A stretch of 64,000 nucleotides of DNA, taken from JAEUMW01 sp039807745. Lineage in GTDB: Bacteria; Pseudomonadota; Gammaproteobacteria; Burkholderiales; JAEUMW01. The first letter of the stretch is position 1, and the number at the start of each line of letters is the position of its first letter. Made by a program: the position numbers and the translations under genes. Positions 1 through 13,740 of this stretch are shown piece by piece. Below the pieces are notes generated by a model. It was given only the letters and a program-made list of their open reading frames with translations. It had not been told where the DNA came from and made no database searches. The stretch spans positions 1 to 64,000 of the forward strand of contig JBDHRV010000002.1 in assembly GCA_039807745.1 (NCBI GenBank), in the 5' to 3' direction.

Positions 1-936
1 TCGCTCGGCGTGCGCGCCGAACGCGAGCAGAAGGTGGGCAACGCACGTCTGGCGGTCGAGACCGTCGAGTCGGATCTCGGTGCGGCGGAAGAGGAACGGC
101 TTGCATGCGAACGCAAGCTCGACCCGCTGCGCAGCCGCATTGCCGATCTGCGCCTGAAGGAACAGGAAGCGCGCCTCAACGAACAGGGCTTTGCGCAGCA
201 GCTTCAGGACGCCGGCGCAGACGAGGCGGAGCTTGCCGGGCTGCTCGAAAAGGGGGTGCGCTCCGGCGCCTTGAACACCGAGATCGCGCGCCTGAGCGAG
301 GAGATCGCGGCACTCGGTGCGGTCAACCTGGCGGCGGTGGAAGAGCTCGACGCGGCGACCCAGCGCAAGCAGTATCTCGACGCCCAGTCCGCCGACCTGA
401 ACGAGGCCATGGCAACGCTCGAGGCGGCGATCCGCCGCATCGACCGCGAGACGCGCGAGCGCCTCGTCGCCACCTTCGACCAGGTGAACGTGCATCTCGC
501 CGAGATGTTCCCGGCGCTGTTCGGGGGCGGCCAGGCCAAGCTCGTCCTGACCGGCGAGGAGATACTCGATGGCGGGGTGCAGGTGATCGCCCAGCCGCCG
601 GGCAAGCGCAACACGTCGATCCATCTCCTGTCCGGGGGTGAGAAGGCGCTCTCGGCGCTGTCGCTCGTGTTTTCGCTCTTTCTCCTGAACCCGGCGCCGT
701 TCTGCCTCCTCGACGAGGTCGACGCACCGCTCGACGACACCAACACCGAGCGTTTCTGCCGGCTGCTGAAGAAAATGGCGGGCCACACGCAGTTCATCGT
801 GATCAGCCACAACAAGATCACGATGGAGATCGCGGAGCAGCTCGTCGGGGTGACCATGCAGGAGCTCGGCGTGTCGCGGGTGGTGGCGGTGGACGTGGAG
901 GAAGCGATGAAGATGCAGGAGGAGGCGACTGCCTGA
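1..936 (+). CDS. smc: Chromosome segregation protein SMC, C-terminal part (5' cut by window edge)
   Basis: The reading frame is open from base 1, so this is the last 311 residues of a protein of roughly 1,150-1,200 residues; the GTG at base 10 is only an internal valine codon. The first half is coiled coil (Glu/Arg/Ala/Leu rich), the rest is the C-terminal ATPase head. The ABC signature LSGGEKAL is near residues 210-217, and Walker B with the catalytic acid, CLLDEVDAPLDD, follows about 25 residues later. SMC dimers use ATP to compact and segregate the chromosome with ScpA/ScpB. The zipA gene follows after 7 bases, so the genes are probably co-transcribed. The N-terminal head and hinge lie outside the window. 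Confidence 0.96.
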   Translation, partial: SLGVRAEREQKVGNARLAVETVESDLGAAEEERLACERKLDPLRSRIADLRLKEQEARLNEQGFAQQLQDAGADEAELAGLLEKGVRSGALNTEIARLSEEIAALGAVNLAAVEELDAATQRKQYLDAQSADLNEAMATLEAAIRRIDRETRERLVATFDQVNVHLAEMFPALFGGGQAKLVLTGEEILDGGVQVIAQPPGKRNTSIHLLSGGEKALSALSLVFSLFLLNPAPFCLLDEVDAPLDDTNTERFCRLLKKMAGHTQFIVISHNKITMEIAEQLVGVTMQELGVSRVVAVDVEEAMKMQEEATA

Positions 937-943
937 ACCCGAG

Positions 944-5027
<4,084 letters not shown>

Positions 5028-5087
5028 GCCCGGCGCAACCCGGTATGATTCAGCGTGGATCCTCGGACCACGACCTCGACCCTTTCA

Positions 5088-5645
5088 ATGCCTGACGCGA
5101 TCGCAGCGGCGGATGCCTGGAAGATCCTGCAGACCGCGGACGAGATCTGCTCCGCGGGCACCGTGGCCGCGGCCGTGCGCCGCGTCAGCGAGGAGATCAC
5201 GGCACGCCTGCGCGAGCGCCGGCCGCTCGTGCTCTCGGTGATGGGCGGTGCGGTGGTGTTCACGGGCCACCTGCTGCCCCAGCTCCACTTTCCCCTCGAT
5301 TTCGATTACATCCACGTGACCCGTTACCGGCGCGGGACGCGGGGTGGCGAGATCAGCTGGCAGGTCGGACCGAAGGAAAGCGTCGCGGGGCGGGTGGTGC
5401 TGGTGCTGGACGACATCCTGGACGAAGGGCAGACCCTTGCCGCGGTGCGCACGCGCATCCTGGAGGGCGGCGCGACCGCCTTCCACTCCGCGGTGCTGGC
5501 CGACAAGGACATCGGCCGGCCGAAGCCCATTGCCGCTGACTTCGTGGGCGTGCGCGTGCCGGATCGCTATGTCTTCGGCTTCGGCATGGACGTGCACGGG
5601 GCGTGGCGCAATCTGCCCGCGATCTACGCGCTGCCGGCAACCTGA
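5088..5645 (+). CDS. hpt: Hypoxanthine-guanine phosphoribosyltransferase
   Basis: The enzyme transfers phosphoribose from PRPP to hypoxanthine or guanine, giving IMP or GMP. The PRPP-binding loop reads VVLVLDDILDEGQTLAAV, a type I phosphoribosyltransferase signature, and LVLSVMGGAVVF is the pyrophosphate-binding strand and loop. I chose the ATG at 5088 (185 residues) rather than the in-frame GTG at 5055. The shorter form matches the family length, and a TATGAT box at 5044-5049 would place a transcript start at about 5055. Neither start has a strong ribosome site. The gene next door makes hypoxanthine from methylthioinosine, so the two form consecutive salvage steps. Confidence 0.9.
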   Translation: MPDAIAAADAWKILQTADEICSAGTVAAAVRRVSEEITARLRERRPLVLSVMGGAVVFTGHLLPQLHFPLDFDYIHVTRYRRGTRGGEISWQVGPKESVAGRVVLVLDDILDEGQTLAAVRTRILEGGATAFHSAVLADKDIGRPKPIAADFVGVRVPDRYVFGFGMDVHGAWRNLPAIYALPAT

Positions 5646-5654
5646 GCCCCGCCC

Positions 5655-6401
5655 ATGCTCGCGATCATCGGTGGCTCCGGCGTCGCCCAGCTGACCAACC
5701 TGGAAGTGAGCGGACAGCGCGTCGTGCGCACGCCCTACGGCGATCCGTCTGGCGCTCTCACCTTCGGTCACCTCAACCGTACCGAGGTCGTTTTCCTGGC
5801 GCGCCACGGATACGGCCACACCATCCCGCCGCACCTGGTCAACTATCGCGCCAACATCTGGGCGCTGCACTCGCTCGCCGTGAGCGGGGTGATCGCGATC
5901 GCGTCGGTGGGCGGCATCCGCTCGGACCTGGAAGCGGGCGCCCTCGTGCTTCCCGATCAGATCATCGATTACACGCACAGCCGCAAAAACACCTTCTTCG
6001 AGGGCTCGGACCAGCCCGTCACGCACATCGACTTCACGGCCCCGTATTCGCGCCCGCTACAGGAGAAGTGCCTGCGCGCAGCGCAACTCGCGGACGTGCC
6101 GCTCAAGCTCGGCGGCGTCTACGGCGCCACGCAGGGACCCCGGCTCGAGACAGCGGCGGAGATCGATCGGCTGGAGCGCGACGGCGTCGACATGGTCGGG
6201 ATGACCGGCATGCCGGAGGCCGCCCTGGCACGCGAGATCGGGCTCGAGTACGCGGCGATCGCGGTGATCGCGAACGCTGCCGCGGGGCGCGGCAGCAGTC
6301 GGGACGGCATCCGGCTGCCGGAGCTGCAGGTCACCCTGCAGGCGGCCGTCGGCAAGGTGAAGCGCGTGCTCGACCGCCTGGTGGAAGTTCATGGCGATTA
6401 G
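5655..6401 (+). CDS. S-methyl-5'-thioinosine phosphorylase (MTAP/PNP family)
   Basis: This 248-residue phosphorylase has the MTAP-family N-terminal phosphate loop (IIGGSGV), RHG at 50-52, NYRANIWAL at 63-71 and [12 protein letters not shown] at 159-170. [14 protein letters not shown] (181-194) is the segment around the ribose and base site. MTA phosphorylases that use 6-aminopurines carry aspartates after the following strand. Here the segment reads [10 protein letters not shown], with Asn207 in that place, as in 6-oxopurine enzymes. I therefore infer S-methyl-5'-thioinosine rather than methylthioadenosine as substrate. The products would be hypoxanthine and methylthioribose-1-phosphate, and the upstream hpt recycles hypoxanthine. 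The end overlaps def by 11 bases. Confidence 0.85.
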   Translation: MLAIIGGSGVAQLTNLEVSGQRVVRTPYGDPSGALTFGHLNRTEVVFLARHGYGHTIPPHLVNYRANIWALHSLAVSGVIAIASVGGIRSDLEAGALVLPDQIIDYTHSRKNTFFEGSDQPVTHIDFTAPYSRPLQEKCLRAAQLADVPLKLGGVYGATQGPRLETAAEIDRLERDGVDMVGMTGMPEAALAREIGLEYAAIAVIANAAAGRGSSRDGIRLPELQVTLQAAVGKVKRVLDRLVEVHGD

Positions 6402-6924
6402 GCCGGTGCTCAAGATGGGCGATCGCCGGCTCCTGGTGCCGGCGCAACCGGTGCGCGAGTTCGGCACCGCCGCGCTCGACGCACTGCTCGAGGACATGCA
6501 CGACACCATGGCGGCGCTCGACGGCGCCGGGCTCGCCGCCCCGCAGATCGGCGTCGGCCTGCAGGTGGTCGTCTTCGGCGTGACGCAGAACCCGCGCTAT
6601 CCGGACGTCGAGACAGTCCCCTATACCGTGCTCGTCAACCCGGTGCTCATGCCGGTGCGGCCGGAGATGGAGGAGGGCTGGGAAGGATGCCTTTCGGTGC
6701 CGGGGATGCGTGGGCTGGTGCCGCGTTATCGCGAGCTGCGCTACCAGGGGTTCGACCAGCACGGCGCGGCCATCGATCGCACCGTCTCGGGGTTCCACGC
6801 GCGGGTCGTGCAGCACGAGGTCGATCACCTCCACGGCATCCTGTACCCGATGCGCATTCGCGACTTGAGGAACTTCGGTTTCAGCGAGGTCCTGTTTCCC
6901 GATCTGCCCGTTCCCGACGAGTGA
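6391..6924 (+). CDS. def: Peptide deformylase
   Basis: Deformylase removes the formyl group from the N-terminal methionine of new proteins. All three motifs of the 177-residue protein are present: [11 protein letters not shown] (motif 1), WEGCLSVPG (motif 2, metal-ligand Cys) and QHEVDHLHG (motif 3, two metal-ligand His and the catalytic Glu). The start overlaps the 3' end of the phosphorylase gene by 11 bases, with GGAAG just upstream. It is not next to fmt here, so it may be one of several deformylases in the genome. map, which acts next on the same N-termini, lies 2.6 kb away on the other strand beyond glnD. Confidence 0.95.
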   Translation: MAIRPVLKMGDRRLLVPAQPVREFGTAALDALLEDMHDTMAALDGAGLAAPQIGVGLQVVVFGVTQNPRYPDVETVPYTVLVNPVLMPVRPEMEEGWEGCLSVPGMRGLVPRYRELRYQGFDQHGAAIDRTVSGFHARVVQHEVDHLHGILYPMRIRDLRNFGFSEVLFPDLPVPDE

Positions 6925-6932
6925 GCTCGGCG

Positions 6933-9521
6933 TCAGGACTCCAGCGCGGCGAGCAGATCCGATTCCAGACGCAGCGTCGATTTCGCGTCGCGCAGCGCGG
7001 CTCCGGTCACGAGAAAGGTGTCTTCGGCGCGCTCGCCGAGCGTGTTGATCTTCGCGGTGTGCACCAGGACGCCATAGTCGGCAAGGATGCGGGAGATTCG
7101 CGAAAGCAGGCCCGGGCGGTCGCCGGCGACGATCGAAAGCACGTGGAACGCGCCGCGCTCGTCGGGGTACAGTCCCACCGCCGGGGTGATCGGAAAGTGC
7201 TTGAGATGGCGCGACAGCCGCCCCGATGCAGGCGGATCCAGCGGTGTCCTGCGCATCAGCCGGTCGGCGAGCTCATGCTCGATGGTGCTGATCACGTCGC
7301 GGTAGTGGGCGGTCTTGTTGAACACGTCCAGCACCTGAAAGCTGTCGAGAGCGTAACCGTGACGGGTGGTGTAGATCTTGGCCTCGACGATGTTGTAGTT
7401 CATGCGCTCGAAAAAGCTGCATATCTGCGCAAATAGATCCTTCTCGTCGCGGGTGTAGATCATGACCTGCAGACCCTCGCCCGCGGGCGAGAGGCGCGCC
7501 TTCACCACGGGCTGCGGCGTGTTCGGCCGGAAGAAGAGCTGCCGCGTGTGCCAGGCGATTTCCTGTACATCGTGGCGCAGAAAGTAGGCGGTATCGAGCT
7601 TGTCCCACAGCGCGTCCTCCGTCCCTTCGCCGATCGCGTACAACCTGAGCTTCGCCCGCGACTCCGCCTTGCGCCGCGTGAGCGTCACATCGATTGCGGA
7701 ACCGTCGCCCGCCAGCGCGCGCTGAGTTGCCCAGAAGAGATCCTCGAGGAGCTTCGCCTTCCACCCGTTCCAGACCTTCGGGCTGGTGCCGCGGATATCC
7801 GCGACGGTGAGCAGATAGAGCGCGCCGAGCCGCCGCGGGGTCTGCACGCGGGCGGCGAAGCTCATCACCACCGCCGGATCGGAGAGGTCGGATTTCTGCG
7901 CCGTGGACGACATCACGAGGTGATCGCGGACGAGCCAGGCGACGAGGTCTGTTTCCTCGCGCGCGAGTCCGTGCCGGCGGCAGAAGCGGCGCGCGTCCAC
8001 CGCGCCCAGCTCCGAGTGATCGCCGCCGCGCCCCTTGGCGATGTCGTGGAAGAGGGCCGCGATGTAGAGCAGCTCGGGCTGGCGAAAGTCCCCGATCAGC
8101 CGGCTGCAAAGCGGGTACTCATGGGTGAATTCCTTGATCGTGAAACGGCGCAGGTTGCGCAGCACTTTCATGATGTGCTCGTCCACCGTGTAGACGTGGA
8201 AGAGGTCGTGCTGCATCTGGCCGACGATGCGACCGAACTCCGGAACGTAGCGCGCCAGCACGCCGCACTGGTTCATGAGCCGCAGCACCCGGACCAGGGC
8301 ATGCGGCTCGCGCAGGATGGCGAGGAACAGCGCCTGATTGCGCGGATCGCGGCGGAATGTGCTCCCGATGCTGCGGCTTGCCCGGCGCAGCGCGCGCAGG
8401 GTTTCGGGGCCGATGCCCTGCAGCTCGAGGTGCTGCTGCAGGACCAGGAAGGTCTCGAGGATGGCGGTGGGTTCGCGCTCGAACAGGTCGCTCGTGCGCG
8501 CTTCGAGCAGCTCGTGGCGGGCCTCGAACCGCTCGTTGAGCGGCGAGGGCGGCGCTTCCGGCGGCGGCTGCATGCGCGTGCGCAGGTTGAGCAGCAGCGT
8601 GTTGTTGAGCTCGCGGACGTTGTTCGCCGTGCGGTAGAAGCGCTGCATCAGCTGTTCGCTCGCCCGCCGCGCGACGCCATCGCGGTAGCCCAGCTCTTTC
8701 GCGAGCTGATTCTGATAGTCGAAGAGCAGGCGATCCTCACGCCGGCCGGCCAGGTAGTGCAGGCGCACCCGCAAGCCGCGCAGAAAAAGCTCGTGCCGCT
8801 TGATCTCGCGCACCTCGTCGCGCGTCATGAGCCGCGTGGCCGCGAGGTCGTCCCAGCTGCGCCCGAGATGGGCGGCGCGGCTGATCCAGAGGATGGTCTG
8901 CAGATCGCGCAGCCCGCCGGGACAATCCTTCAGGTTGGGCTCGAGGTTGTATGCGGTGTCGTTGGAGCGGTTGTAGCGCTGGCGCTGCTCGAGCTGCTTG
9001 GCGAGAAAGAAATTCTTCGCATCAAGATCGCGGGCGAGCATGATCTGCAGGCAGGCGTACTGCTTCCGGCTCCCGGCCAGCCGACGGGCCTCGAGCAGGT
9101 TGGTCTGAATGGTGACGTCCTGGGCGGCGAGCTCGATGCACTGTTCGACGGTGCGCACGCTGTGGCCGATGTCCAGACCGATGTCCCAGAGTATGCCGAC
9201 GAGCTCTTCGACGAACTTCCGGTAGCGGTTCTCTCCGCCCGGCGGAAGCAGGATCAGGACATCGATGTCGGAGTACGGGAAGAGCTCGCCGCGACCGTAG
9301 CCGCCCACCGCCACCAGCGCCATGTCGGCTGGCAGGTCGAGGCTGCGCCAGATGGTCTTGAGCAGACTGTCGACCAGCTGCCGGTGCTGCACGAGCACGA
9401 ACGAAACCGGCGAGCCGAGCAGGAAACCCTTGCGCAGCCCCTCGCGCCCTTCCTTCAGGACCTGCTTCCAGAGCGGTACCGAGGGCGACGGTTTGGCGAC
9501 GAGAGGGGGGGCGATCTCCAT
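6933..9521 (-). CDS. glnD: Bifunctional uridylyltransferase/uridylyl-removing enzyme GlnD
   Basis: GlnD senses glutamine and adds or removes UMP on PII proteins, controlling glutamine synthetase and nitrogen genes. The nucleotidyltransferase site is near the N-terminus (GGYGRGELFPYSDIDVLIL, acidic pair D85/D87). The HD phosphohydrolase domain carries LFHDIAKGRGGDHS at about residue 490. Two ACT domains that bind glutamine lie at about 680-760 and 785-860. I start at the ATG at 9521 (862 residues, family 850-900); the longer frame to 9599 would overlap map by 68 bases. It lies 10 bases after map and converges on def with an 8-base gap. No hairpin terminator is evident there. Confidence 0.96.
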   Translation of the reverse strand: MEIAPPLVAKPSPSVPLWKQVLKEGREGLRKGFLLGSPVSFVLVQHRQLVDSLLKTIWRSLDLPADMALVAVGGYGRGELFPYSDIDVLILLPPGGENRYRKFVEELVGILWDIGLDIGHSVRTVEQCIELAAQDVTIQTNLLEARRLAGSRKQYACLQIMLARDLDAKNFFLAKQLEQRQRYNRSNDTAYNLEPNLKDCPGGLRDLQTILWISRAAHLGRSWDDLAATRLMTRDEVREIKRHELFLRGLRVRLHYLAGRREDRLLFDYQNQLAKELGYRDGVARRASEQLMQRFYRTANNVRELNNTLLLNLRTRMQPPPEAPPSPLNERFEARHELLEARTSDLFEREPTAILETFLVLQQHLELQGIGPETLRALRRASRSIGSTFRRDPRNQALFLAILREPHALVRVLRLMNQCGVLARYVPEFGRIVGQMQHDLFHVYTVDEHIMKVLRNLRRFTIKEFTHEYPLCSRLIGDFRQPELLYIAALFHDIAKGRGGDHSELGAVDARRFCRRHGLAREETDLVAWLVRDHLVMSSTAQKSDLSDPAVVMSFAARVQTPRRLGALYLLTVADIRGTSPKVWNGWKAKLLEDLFWATQRALAGDGSAIDVTLTRRKAESRAKLRLYAIGEGTEDALWDKLDTAYFLRHDVQEIAWHTRQLFFRPNTPQPVVKARLSPAGEGLQVMIYTRDEKDLFAQICSFFERMNYNIVEAKIYTTRHGYALDSFQVLDVFNKTAHYRDVISTIEHELADRLMRRTPLDPPASGRLSRHLKHFPITPAVGLYPDERGAFHVLSIVAGDRPGLLSRISRILADYGVLVHTAKINTLGERAEDTFLVTGAALRDAKSTLRLESDLLAALES

Positions 9522-9531
9522 GCCGTTCGGT

Positions 9532-10335
9532 CTATGACGCGACGAAAGCGGGCGGCGGCGGCGAACCTTCGGACCGGGTGAGGATCTCGAATCCCGCATC
9601 CGTCACCAGGACCGTGTGCTCCCACTGCGCCGAGAGGCTGTGATCCTTGGTGACGACCGTCCAGCCGTCCGCGAGCTGCCGGATCGCCGGTCGCCCGGCG
9701 TTCACCATCGGCTCGACCGTGAAGGTCATGCCCGCCTGCAGCCTGAGCCCGGTGCCCGCACGACCGTAATGCAGCACCTGAGGCTCCTCGTGAAAGCGCG
9801 CGCCGATGCCGTGTCCGCAGAATTCACGCACGATGCTGAAGCCGTGGGCTTCGGCATGGGACTGTATGACATACCCGATATCGCCGAGGTGTGCGCCCGG
9901 GCGCACGGCTGCGATGCCCTTCCACATGCACTCGTAGGTGATCTCGGACAAGCGCCGCGCCTGAATCGAAGGCTGCCCCACGTAGTACATGCGACTCGTA
10001 TCGCCGTGGTAGCCATCCTTGATCACGGTGACGTCGATGTTGACGACGTCCCCCGCGCGCAGTCGCTTGTCTCCCGGGATGCCGTGACACACGACGTGGT
10101 TGACCGACGTGCAGATCGAGCGTGGGAAGGGCTCGTAGCCCGGCGGTGCGTAGTGGAGCGGGGCGGGAATCGACTGCTGGACATCGACCATGTGGCGATG
10201 GCAGAGCTCGTCGAGCTCACCCGTCGTGACCCCCGGTTTGACGTAGGGCGCGATGAAGTCGAGGACCTCGGCGGCGAGGCGGCCGGCGAGACGCATCTTC
10301 TCGATCTCCTCCGGGCTCTTGATGGTGACGGACAT
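9532..10335 (-). CDS. map: Type I methionine aminopeptidase
   Basis: This enzyme removes the initiator methionine after deformylation. The 267-residue protein has the pita-bread fold metal ligands. The two aspartates are in GDVVNIDVTVIKDGYHGDTSRM, quoted here only as the segment around residues 90-113, the histidine is in FCGHGIGARFHEEP, and the glutamates are in FTVEPMVN and WEHTVLVT. The start is the ATG at 10335 (MSVTIKSPEEIEKM), typical for the family; the frame continues upstream to a TTG at 10368 but has no support. Transcription is divergent from rpsB, as in many proteobacteria, and glnD follows at once. Confidence 0.96.
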   Translation of the reverse strand: MSVTIKSPEEIEKMRLAGRLAAEVLDFIAPYVKPGVTTGELDELCHRHMVDVQQSIPAPLHYAPPGYEPFPRSICTSVNHVVCHGIPGDKRLRAGDVVNIDVTVIKDGYHGDTSRMYYVGQPSIQARRLSEITYECMWKGIAAVRPGAHLGDIGYVIQSHAEAHGFSIVREFCGHGIGARFHEEPQVLHYGRAGTGLRLQAGMTFTVEPMVNAGRPAIRQLADGWTVVTKDHSLSAQWEHTVLVTDAGFEILTRSEGSPPPPAFVAS

Positions 10336-10435
10336 GGGGCGGGCTTTCGACAGCGGAAACGAATGCAAACCATTCTACCGGACTGTCGCGCCGGTGCCGC
10401 GGCCATTCGGCCCAGGTCGGCCGGACCACGGCCCC

Positions 10436-10465
10436 TTGAGCCTTGTCGGGTGCGTCGAGTATACT
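10436..10465 (+). promoter_or_regulatory. Predicted sigma70 promoter of the rpsB operon
   Basis: TTGAGC (10436-10441) and TATACT (10460-10465) are separated by 18 bases. The -10 matches consensus at five of six positions. It lies in the divergent map-rpsB gap and would start transcription near 10472, leaving a leader of about 220 nucleotides before rpsB. This is an inference from sequence only. Confidence 0.65.
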
Positions 10466-10693
10466 TCGCGGTTATTTTTTGCGGCGCCGGCGGCGAATGT
10501 GAAGTCTCGTGGGACACGGCATTCGATGTTGGCGGCAACTACTCACACCTGCCCGGTTCAGGCGCCTGCGTCACACGCGAGCGCAAGCAAGGGTGCCCCG
10601 CGTGTTTGGCGCGGGGTGGGCTGGCGAACGGATGCGACCGTCCGCCAGCGGCGCAGGTGGCGGCTCAACCCTAAGCATACGGAGTGATCGATC
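10466..10693 (+). other. rpsB 5' leader with two adjacent hairpins
   Basis: This untranslated stretch between the predicted promoter and rpsB contains two strong stem-loops. Hairpin 1 pairs 10596-10602 (CCCCGCG) with 10610-10616 (CGCGGGG) over a 7-base loop. Hairpin 2 pairs 10621-10631 with 10638-10648, 11 bases with one mismatch, over a 6-base loop. Neither is followed by a T run, so they are not simple terminators. Leaders of rpsB-tsf operons are known in gammaproteobacteria to be bound by S2 for feedback control; a similar role here is inferred, not shown. I see no ORF in the leader that looks real. Confidence 0.55.
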
Positions 10694-11449
10694 GTGTCAG
10701 TGACCATGCGCCAGATGCTGGAGGCGGGCGTCCATTTCGGACACCAGACCCGCTATTGGAATCCGAAGATGGCTCCCTACATCTTTGGCCAGCGCAACCG
10801 GATCCACATCATCAACCTCGAGGCGTCGCTCGCGATGTATCAGGACGCCCTCAAGTACGTACGTCAGCTTGCCTCCAACAAGGGCACCATCCTTTTCGTG
10901 GGCACGAAGCGCCAGGCGCGCGAGATCGTGCGCGAGGAGGCCATGCGCTGCGGGTCGCCCTATGTCGATCAGCGATGGCTCGGTGGCATGCTCACCAACT
11001 TCAAGACCGTGAAACAATCGACCAAGCGGCTGCGCGAGATGGAAGCCATGATCGCGGACGGCTCGGTCGACCGGATGTCGAAGAAGGAGGCGCTCTTCTT
11101 CCAGCGCGAGCTCGACAAGCTGCTGAAGAGCATGGGCGGCATCAAGGACATGGACGGTCTGCCCGATGCTGTCTTCATCATCGACGTCGGCTACCAGAAA
11201 GGCGCCGTGCAGGAAGCGAAGAAACTCGCCATCCCGGTGATCGCCGTCGTGGACACGAACAACTCCACGGACGGCGTGGACTACGTGATCCCGGGCAACG
11301 ACGATTCGAGCGGCGCCATCCGCCTTTATGCCCGCGGTGTAGCGGACGCGATTCTCGAAGGTCGCAGCCAGATCATCCGCGAGATCGTGAGCGACGAGTT
11401 CGTCGAACTCGAGGAAGGCGGCGAGGAGGGTGTCCCGGCGCAGCAGTAG
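10694..11449 (+). CDS. rpsB: 30S ribosomal protein S2
   Basis: S2 sits on the 30S back near S1 and is needed for S1 binding. The 251-residue sequence has the family N-terminus ([20 protein letters not shown]) and the conserved [10 protein letters not shown] and [23 protein letters not shown] segments, the latter at about residues 175-197. The start is a GTG at 10694 because MSVTMRQML is the standard beginning; a second in-frame GTG and an ATG lie at codons 3 and 5. It is the first gene of the rpsB-tsf-pyrH-frr block. Confidence 0.98.
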   Translation: MSVTMRQMLEAGVHFGHQTRYWNPKMAPYIFGQRNRIHIINLEASLAMYQDALKYVRQLASNKGTILFVGTKRQAREIVREEAMRCGSPYVDQRWLGGMLTNFKTVKQSTKRLREMEAMIADGSVDRMSKKEALFFQRELDKLLKSMGGIKDMDGLPDAVFIIDVGYQKGAVQEAKKLAIPVIAVVDTNNSTDGVDYVIPGNDDSSGAIRLYARGVADAILEGRSQIIREIVSDEFVELEEGGEEGVPAQQ

Positions 11450-11484
11450 CGCGCCGGCAGACGCACCAAACGGATATCACGCGC

Positions 11485-11501
11485 GCGGGCGCTGCGCCCG
11501 C
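11485..11501 (+). other. Stem-loop between rpsB and tsf
   Basis: A perfect 7-base stem (GCGGGCG 11485-11491, CGCCCGC 11495-11501) with a CTG loop lies in the 69-base gap between rpsB and tsf. No T run follows. It could give partial termination, processing or message stability that sets the ratio of S2 to EF-Ts. The role is inferred. Confidence 0.45.
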
Positions 11502-11518
11502 CGCTTCGGAGATGGGTA

Positions 11519-12397
11519 ATGGCGGAAATCACCGCGTCGATGGTGAAGGAACTGCGCGAGGCGACCGGCCTCGGCATGATGGAATGCAAGAAAGCCCTGG
11601 CAGAGGCGGGCGGTGACATGACGGCCGCCGCCGACCTGCTCAGGATCAAGAGCGGTGCGAAGGCGAGCAAGGCGGCGGGCCGGATCGCCGCCGAGGGTGT
11701 GGTCGATGCCTGGATCGCCGCGAACGGCCAGACCGGGGCGCTGGTGGAGATCAACTGCGAGACGGACTTCGTGTCGCGTAACGAGGACTTCCTCGCCTTC
11801 GCGAAGAAGCTCTCCCAGCTCGTCGGGGAGCAGGATCCTCACGACCTGACGGTGCTCGCCGAACTGCCGCTGGATGGGACGACCGTCGAGGCGGCGCGGC
11901 AGGCGCTCGTGCAGAAGATCGGCGAGAACATCGGCGTGCGCCGCTTCGCGCGCTTTGCCACGGACGACACGCTTGCCTGTTACCTGCACGGCACCCGCAT
12001 CGGCGTCCTGGTGGATTACGCCGGGGGGAACGAGCAACTCGGCAAGGATATTGCAATGCACATCGCCGCGAGCAAGCCTCTGGCTGTGTCAAAGGAAGAG
12101 ATCCCCGGTGCACTGCTCGAAAAGGAACGGGAGATCTATGCGGCACAGGCGGCGGAAAGCGGCAAACCGGCCAACATCATCGAGAAGATGGTGGAAGGCC
12201 GGGTCGTGAAGTACCTCGCCGAAGTAACCCTGCTCGGCCAGCCGTTCGTGAAGGATCCCGACGTCACGGTGGAAAAGTTGCTCGCATCGAAGCACGCGCG
12301 GGTGAATCGGTTTGCGCTCTTCGTGGTGGGTGAGGGCATCGAGAAGAAGTCGGCGGACTTCGCGCAGGAAGTGATGGCTGCCGCAGGAATCAAGTAA
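11519..12397 (+). CDS. tsf: Translation elongation factor Ts
   Basis: EF-Ts exchanges GDP for GTP on EF-Tu. The 292-residue protein begins [20 protein letters not shown] and has the conserved MMECKKAL segment, then [19 protein letters not shown] at about residues 75-93 and the coiled-coil/C-terminal core. A GGAG sequence lies 10 bases before the ATG. Length matches the family (about 285-295). It lies between rpsB and pyrH as usual. Confidence 0.98.
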   Translation: MAEITASMVKELREATGLGMMECKKALAEAGGDMTAAADLLRIKSGAKASKAAGRIAAEGVVDAWIAANGQTGALVEINCETDFVSRNEDFLAFAKKLSQLVGEQDPHDLTVLAELPLDGTTVEAARQALVQKIGENIGVRRFARFATDDTLACYLHGTRIGVLVDYAGGNEQLGKDIAMHIAASKPLAVSKEEIPGALLEKEREIYAAQAAESGKPANIIEKMVEGRVVKYLAEVTLLGQPFVKDPDVTVEKLLASKHARVNRFALFVVGEGIEKKSADFAQEVMAAAGIK

Positions 12398-12416
12398 CCA
12401 AGACACATCGCTCGCC

Positions 12417-13157
12417 ATGAGCATCCCCGTTGTCCCTCCGGCGGCAGCACCGGCCTACAAGCGCGTCCTCCTCAAGCTGAGCGGCGAGGCGCTGATGGGC
12501 GACGATCGCTACGGCATCAACCGCGAGACGCTCGAGCGCATCGTGTCGGAAGTCGCCGAAGTGGTGCGCATGGGGGTGGAAGTCGGCGTGGTGATCGGCG
12601 GCGGCAACATCTTTCGCGGCGTGGCACCGGCAGCAGCCGGGATGGACCGCGCCACGGCGGACTACATCGGCATGCTCGCGACGGTGATGAACGCGCTCGC
12701 ATTGCAGGATGCGATGCGCCGGATCGGGCTCGCGAGCCGGGTGCAGTCGGCGCTCAACATCGAGCAGGTGGCCGAACCGTACATCCGCGGCAAGGCCATG
12801 CGCTATCTCGAGGAGGGCAAGGTGGTGATCTTCGCCGCCGGCACCGGCAACCCCTTCTTCACCACCGATACCGCGGCGGCGCTGCGCGGCATGGAGATGA
12901 ACGCGGAACTGGTCATCAAGGCGACCAAGGTCGACGGCGTCTACACCGAAGACCCGAAGCGCAATCCCGACGCGAGGCTCTACCAGCGGCTCACGTTCGA
13001 TGAAGCCATCGTGCGCAATCTCAAGGTGATGGACGCCACCGCCCTCACGCTATGCCGCGACCAGCGACTGCCGATCAACGTCTTCAACATCTTCAAACCG
13101 ACCGCGTTCAAGCGCGTCGTGCTGGGGCTCGAAGAGGGCACCATGGTGCACAGCTAA
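12417..13157 (+). CDS. pyrH: UMP kinase
   Basis: PyrH phosphorylates UMP to UDP, an essential pyrimidine step, and belongs to the amino-acid kinase fold. The 246-residue protein has the phosphate-binding KLSGEAL near residue 20, [12 protein letters not shown] at about 59-70, and [16 protein letters not shown] at about 142-157. The N-terminus carries a short proline/alanine extension ([11 protein letters not shown]) before the first strand. It is located between tsf and frr, its normal place. Confidence 0.97.
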   Translation: MSIPVVPPAAAPAYKRVLLKLSGEALMGDDRYGINRETLERIVSEVAEVVRMGVEVGVVIGGGNIFRGVAPAAAGMDRATADYIGMLATVMNALALQDAMRRIGLASRVQSALNIEQVAEPYIRGKAMRYLEEGKVVIFAAGTGNPFFTTDTAAALRGMEMNAELVIKATKVDGVYTEDPKRNPDARLYQRLTFDEAIVRNLKVMDATALTLCRDQRLPINVFNIFKPTAFKRVVLGLEEGTMVHS

Positions 13158-13182
13158 GCCGATTACTTGCGAGACCCGATCG

Positions 13183-13740
13183 ATGATCGCCGACGTCAAG
13201 AAGAACGCGGAACACAAGATGAGCAGGACCGTGGAGACGCTCAAGACCGACCTGGGCAAGGTGCGCACGGGGCGCGCGCACACGGGACTGCTCGATCACA
13301 TCACGGTCGACTATTACGGCAATCCGACGCCCATCAACCAGGTCGCCAATGTCACGCTGATCGACGCGCGCACCATCGGCGTTTCACCCTGGGAGAAGAA
13401 AATGGCGTCAGCCATCGAGAAAGCCATTCGGGATTCCGATCTCGGGTTGAATCCCGCGACGGTGGGGGAGCTGGTGCGCGTGCCGATGCCACCGCTGACC
13501 GAGGAGCGCCGCCGCGATCTGATCAAGGTCGTCCGCCACGAGGCGGAAAATGCGCGCGTGGCCGTGCGCAACGTGCGGCGCGATGCGATCGCACACCTCA
13601 AGGATCTCCTCAAGAGCAAGGGCATCTCCGAGGACGACGAGCGCCGCGCGCAGGACGACATCCAGAAGCTCACGGACCGTTTTATCGCCGAGGTCGACAA
13701 GACCCTGCAGGTAAAAGAGTCGGACCTGATGGCGGTATAA
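13183..13740 (+). CDS. frr: Ribosome recycling factor
   Basis: RRF works with EF-G to split post-termination ribosomes. The 185-residue protein has the family N-terminus ([18 protein letters not shown]), the [13 protein letters not shown] segment, and the conserved region [22 protein letters not shown] around residues 102-123, quoted in part here. Length is standard. The TAA is followed directly by the GTG start of uppS, so the two genes abut. Confidence 0.97.
   Translation: MIADVKKNAEHKMSRTVETLKTDLGKVRTGRAHTGLLDHITVDYYGNPTPINQVANVTLIDARTIGVSPWEKKMASAIEKAIRDSDLGLNPATVGELVRVPMPPLTEERRRDLIKVVRHEAENARVAVRNVRRDAIAHLKDLLKSKGISEDDERRAQDDIQKLTDRFIAEVDKTLQVKESDLMAV

Noticed and set aside
7548..9581. 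677-codon plus-strand frame opposite glnD
   Set aside because: Antisense shadow of glnD in GC-rich DNA; no domain-like sequence, low-complexity Arg/Ala/Val-rich composition.
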